From Priapulus caudatus (Eukaryota > Priapulida > Priapulimorpha > Priapulimorphida > Priapulidae), in NCBI RefSeq assembly GCF_000485595.1, contig NW_014577772.1, positions 141,008 to 162,045 on the forward strand: 21,038 bases of DNA, in the 5' to 3' direction. Positions 17,253-21,038 of this stretch are shown one piece after another. Made by a program: the position numbers and the translations under genes. Numbering within the stretch: the first letter of the stretch is position 1; every line of letters starts with the position of its first letter. The notes beneath the pieces were generated by a model, which worked only from the letters and a program-made list of their open reading frames with translations, had not been told where the DNA came from and ran no database searches.

Positions 17253-18337
17253 GTAAGTGTGCAGGCGTTACCGTGAATATAGGCTTCGTTTTGCCGGAAA
17301 ATAAATATCCGTAACAATGCTTAGAGTTTAGTAGCGGCAAACGAGAAGGAGGCTGCTGGTGCCGCAACTGCGCGCGCAAATTTTCCTCGTCGGCTTGCCT
17401 GTCGCAGCCGACGTTTTTTCGCTATACAATCATCGATTATTATATTCTAAATTATAAGATCGTTATATTAATCGAAATGTTAATATTAAAATGTGTATAT
17501 AATATCAAGAGCTAATATAATACCTAGGATTTATATAACAATACCTTGGTATTATTAGCTCTTGATAATATACATATTATATGCACATAATATTATATAC
17601 ACATAATAAATATATAATATGTGTACGGCGATATACTATTGAGCGATTCCGTGGGTTCTCCCCTAAGCTAATATTGTGATATTATTGTGGTAACATCTCT
17701 CATGATGTGAAGGTGATATCACACATATATGATAGATTTCAACACCGTCGAAGCGGATTGACGTGACTTCTACCAGCAATCTCTCGCTTGAAGCCGTGAA
17801 AACAAATTTCATCTAAAAACGCCTCAAGCACAGGCAAAACACGAAGATTGGGTTCACATCACGTTATATATATACACGATGAACCTATTATATTATAACA
17901 CTAATACTATACGTTATACAGCAGTACAATAGTGGCGCAGGCGCACAACATCGGCGCTAAATTCTATGAGCGGAAGTGATCGGGATCCTCGCATAGGAAG
18001 AGCAGACGATATTTTTTTCACCGGAAGCTGTCTCTCTGTCACGTGCCACGCGCGCATCCGATTGTTAAATTTAGTTCTTAGAACATAGATATGAATTGTG
18101 TGTTCTACCAAATGAATATAAATAGATGTATGTATTTAACAGTAATTAGATGCGTGAGTAAAAGCAAGAATCCCAACTAAGTTCATAACGAGGGAGTGTA
18201 CGTACAAGTGTGTGATACTTACTATTAACATTAACTTGGGGGTGAGTGCAAAACTACAAACACAAACGACGGTTTGTTATAGTATTAGTATTAGTTTATA
18301 GTTTTATGACAGTGTCAGATGTCACAGGCACAGAACT
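17253..18337 (+). other. Putative first intron of the downstream gene; AT-rich
   Basis: It opens with GTAAGT. It contains an AT-rich inverted repeat (17491-17578) and otherwise unique sequence with TATA/ATAT tracts. No coding exon is recognised. Confidence 0.35.
17491..17578. repeat. AT-rich inverted repeat
   Basis: ATCAAGAGCTAATA (about 17503-17516) and its inverse TATTAGCTCTTGAT (about 17553-17566) form the core. Pairing extends imperfectly on both sides, including CCTAGG/CCTTGG near the loop. Confidence 0.65.
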
Positions 18338-19886
18338 AGTACATGACAGAAATAGTATAGTGCATGACAAAAATAGTATAGTACATGACAGAAATAGTAT
18401 AGTACATGACAGAAATAGTATAGTACATGACAGAAATAGTACAGTACTGTACATGACAGAAATAGTATAGCACATGACAGAAATAGTATAGTACATGACA
18501 GAAATAGTATCGTACATGACAGAAATAGTATAGTACATGACAGAAATAGTAGTTTAGTACATGACAGAAATCAGTTATAGCTACATGACAGAAATAGTAT
18601 AGTAGCATGACAGAAATAGTATAGTACATGACAAAAATAGTATAGGTACATGACAAAATAGTTATAGTACATGACAGAAATAGTATAGTACATGACAGAA
18701 ATAGTATAGTACATGACAGAAATAGTACAGTACTGTACATTCCACAGAAAATAGTATAGCACCATGACAGAAATAGCTATAGCTACATGACAGAAATAGT
18801 ATAGTACAGGTGACGAAATAGTATAGTTACATGGACAAAATAGTATAGTACATCGACAGAAAAGTATTGTACATGACAGAAATAGTATATGTACATGACA
18901 GAATCAGTATAGTATCATGACAGAAATAGTATAGTACATGACAGAAATAGTAAAAGGTATATGACAGAAAATAGATAGTACATGACCAGAAATAGTATAG
19001 TTACAGGACAGAAATAGTATAGTACATGACAGAAATAGTATAGTACATTGACAGAAATAGTATAGTACACGACAGAAATAGTTATAGTTACACGGACAAG
19101 AAATAGTTATAGTCATGACAGATAGTTATAGTACATGACAGAAATAGTATCGTACATGACAGAAATAGTATTAGTTACATGCGACAAAATAGTTAGTACA
19201 TGACAGAAATAGTATAGTACATTGACAGGAAATAGTATAGTACATGACAGAAATAGTATAGTACATGACAGAAATAGTATAGTTTACATGCACAGAAATA
19301 GCTTAAAGTATATGACAGAAATAGTATAGTACATGACAGGAAATAGTATAGTAATGCACAGAAATGTATAGTACATGACAGAAATAGGATAGTAACATGA
19401 CAGAAATAGTATATAACACATGACAGAAATAGTATAGTAACATGACAAAAATAGTTAGTACATGACAGAAACTAGTACTAGTACATGGAGCAGAAATAGT
19501 ATAGTACATGACGAAATAGTATAGTACATGACAGAAATAGTATAGACATGACAGAAATCTAGTATAGTACATGACAGAAATAGCTATAGATACAATGACA
19601 GAAATAGCTAATGTACAGTGACAGAAATAGTATAGTACTGACAGAAATAGTATAGTACATGAACAGAAAAGGAGTATAGTACATGCAGAAATTAGGTAAG
19701 TACATTGACAGAATAAGTATAGTACATGAACAGAATAGGTATAGTACAGGACAGAAATAGTATAGTACATGAGAGAAATAGTAATAGTACATGACAGAAA
19801 TAGTATAGCCACATGACAAAAAATGAGTATAGTACATGACAGAAATAGCTATAGCCCACATGGGAAAGCAACATAGTATAGTACAT

Positions 19887-19930
<44 letters not shown>

Positions 19931-21038
19931 CGGGGGGGGGGGGGGGGGGGGCGGGGGGGGGGTCAGGGAAATAGTATAGTTATATGAAAAAATAGTATAG
20001 TACATGACACAAATAGTATAGTACATGTTTGACACAAATAGTAAAGTACTGTCACAGAATAGTTATAGTACATGAACAGAAATAGATATAGTACAATGAC
20101 AGAATAGTATAGTACATGACAAGAAATAGTACTAGCATCATGACAGCAAATAGTGATAGTACATGACAAAAATAGTATAGTACATGACAGAAATAGTATA
20201 TTACATCACAGAAATAGTATTAGTACATGACAGAAATAGTTATAGTTACTGACAGAAATAGTATAGTACATGACAGAAATAGTATAGTACATGACCAAAA
20301 TTAGTATAGTACATGACAAAATAGTAATAGTACATGACAGAAATAAGCTATAGTACATGACAGAAATAGTATAGTACCATGACAGAAATAGTACAGTACA
20401 TGACAGAAAATAGTACAGTACATGACAGAATAGTATAGTACACGAACGAAATAGTATAGTACATAGACAGAAATAGTATAGTTATACTGTACAGACAGAA
20501 ATAGTATAGTACATGACAGAAAATAGTATAGCTACATGAACAGAAATAGTATAGCTACATGACAGAAATAGTATAGTACATGACAGAAATAGATAGTACA
20601 TGACAGAATATAGTACATGACAGAAATAGTATAGTACATGACAGAAATAGTATAGTACATGAGAGAAATAGTATAGTACATGACAGAAATAGTATAGTAC
20701 ATGAGAGAAATAGTATAGTACATGACAGAAATAGTATAGCACATGACAAAAATAGTATAGTACATGACAGAAATAGTATAGTACATGAAAGAAATAGTAT
20801 AGTACATGACAGAAATAGTATAGTATATGAAGAAATAGTATAGTACATGACACAAATAGTATAGTACATGACACAAATAGTAAAGTACATGACAGAAATA
20901 GTATAGTACATGACAGAAATAGTATAGTACATGACAGAAATAGTATAGTACATGACAGAAATAGTATAGTACATGACAGAAATAGTATAGTACATGACAA
21001 AAATAGTATAGTACATGACAGAAATAGTATAGTACATG
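18338..21038. repeat. 21-bp minisatellite running off the window
   Basis: Units contain ACATGACAGAAATAG followed by TATAGT, period 21 bp (for example 20643 to 20664), about 128 copies here, continuing past the window end. The first 200 bp and last 450 bp are clean, while the interior has frequent single-base indels. The period is a multiple of three, so long minus-strand frames rich in CTILFLS appear and are not genes. Confidence 0.97.
19889..19962. other. 74-base poly-G run inside the 21-bp array, probable artefact
   Basis: Seventy-two G bases with C at 19931 and 19952 interrupt an otherwise AT-rich array in which no unit contains a G run. This is typical of a sequencing or polishing artefact or a collapsed gap, though a real insertion cannot be excluded. 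Confidence 0.7.

Noticed and set aside
18296-21037. Minus-strand frames made of CTILFLS-like repeats, and a poly-Pro frame
   Set aside because: Direct translation of the 21-bp repeat, with the poly-Pro from the poly-G artefact.

Overview
The window is eukaryotic and almost certainly from an invertebrate animal. It holds spliced exons with GT..AG introns, a membrane guanylate cyclase gene, a tRNA-like (SINE-type) sequence, a probable Helitron end and several kilobase-scale minisatellites. A lophotrochozoan or other marine invertebrate is plausible, but the sequence alone does not settle this. There is no bacterial-style gene packing, and the many long open frames inside the tandem arrays are artefacts.

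One gene dominates, on the + strand at 1270-14762. I assembled it from five exons: 1270-1521, 5475-5637, 6828-8752, 13618-13695 and 14664-14762 (intron phases 0, 1, 0, 0). They join into 838 codons plus a stop. The 5' end lies outside the window. The product is a single-pass receptor guanylate cyclase with intact catalytic residues and a pseudokinase (kinase-homology) domain. Its extracellular part is not the usual ANF-receptor fold: it reads as the C-terminal two thirds of a PstS-type phosphate-binding protein (periplasmic binding protein type II). The Arg, Ser, Gly and Thr that contact phosphate in bacterial PstS are kept. This would be a transmembrane receptor coupling an extracellular oxyanion, perhaps phosphate, to cGMP.

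In three of the four introns, tandem duplication starts exactly at the 5' splice site. Intron 1 carries about 3.7 kb of 18/20-bp units that copy its donor. Intron 2 begins with two 68-bp copies that each contain the donor. Intron 3 carries about 3.7 kb of 26-bp units that copy the last codons of the cyclase exon plus its donor. Intron 2 also holds a tRNA-like SINE head, a (GGGAT)n G-quadruplex-type array, a Helitron-like 3' terminus and a TACTAAC branch point inside a palindrome. Intron 4 is mostly a polypyrimidine tract.

Downstream of the stop (14763 to about 16850) there is no gene I can support, only a 13-bp minisatellite and a hairpin. A CpG-rich stretch at about 16860-17252, with a GGGCGTGGC box, a CCAAT box and a perfect CRE, ends at a perfect donor (CAG|GTAAGT). 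It looks like the promoter and noncoding first exon of a second + strand gene. From 18338 to the window end is a 21-bp minisatellite. The array interiors are full of single-base indels while their edges are clean, so copy numbers and internal array sequence should be treated as assembly-limited.
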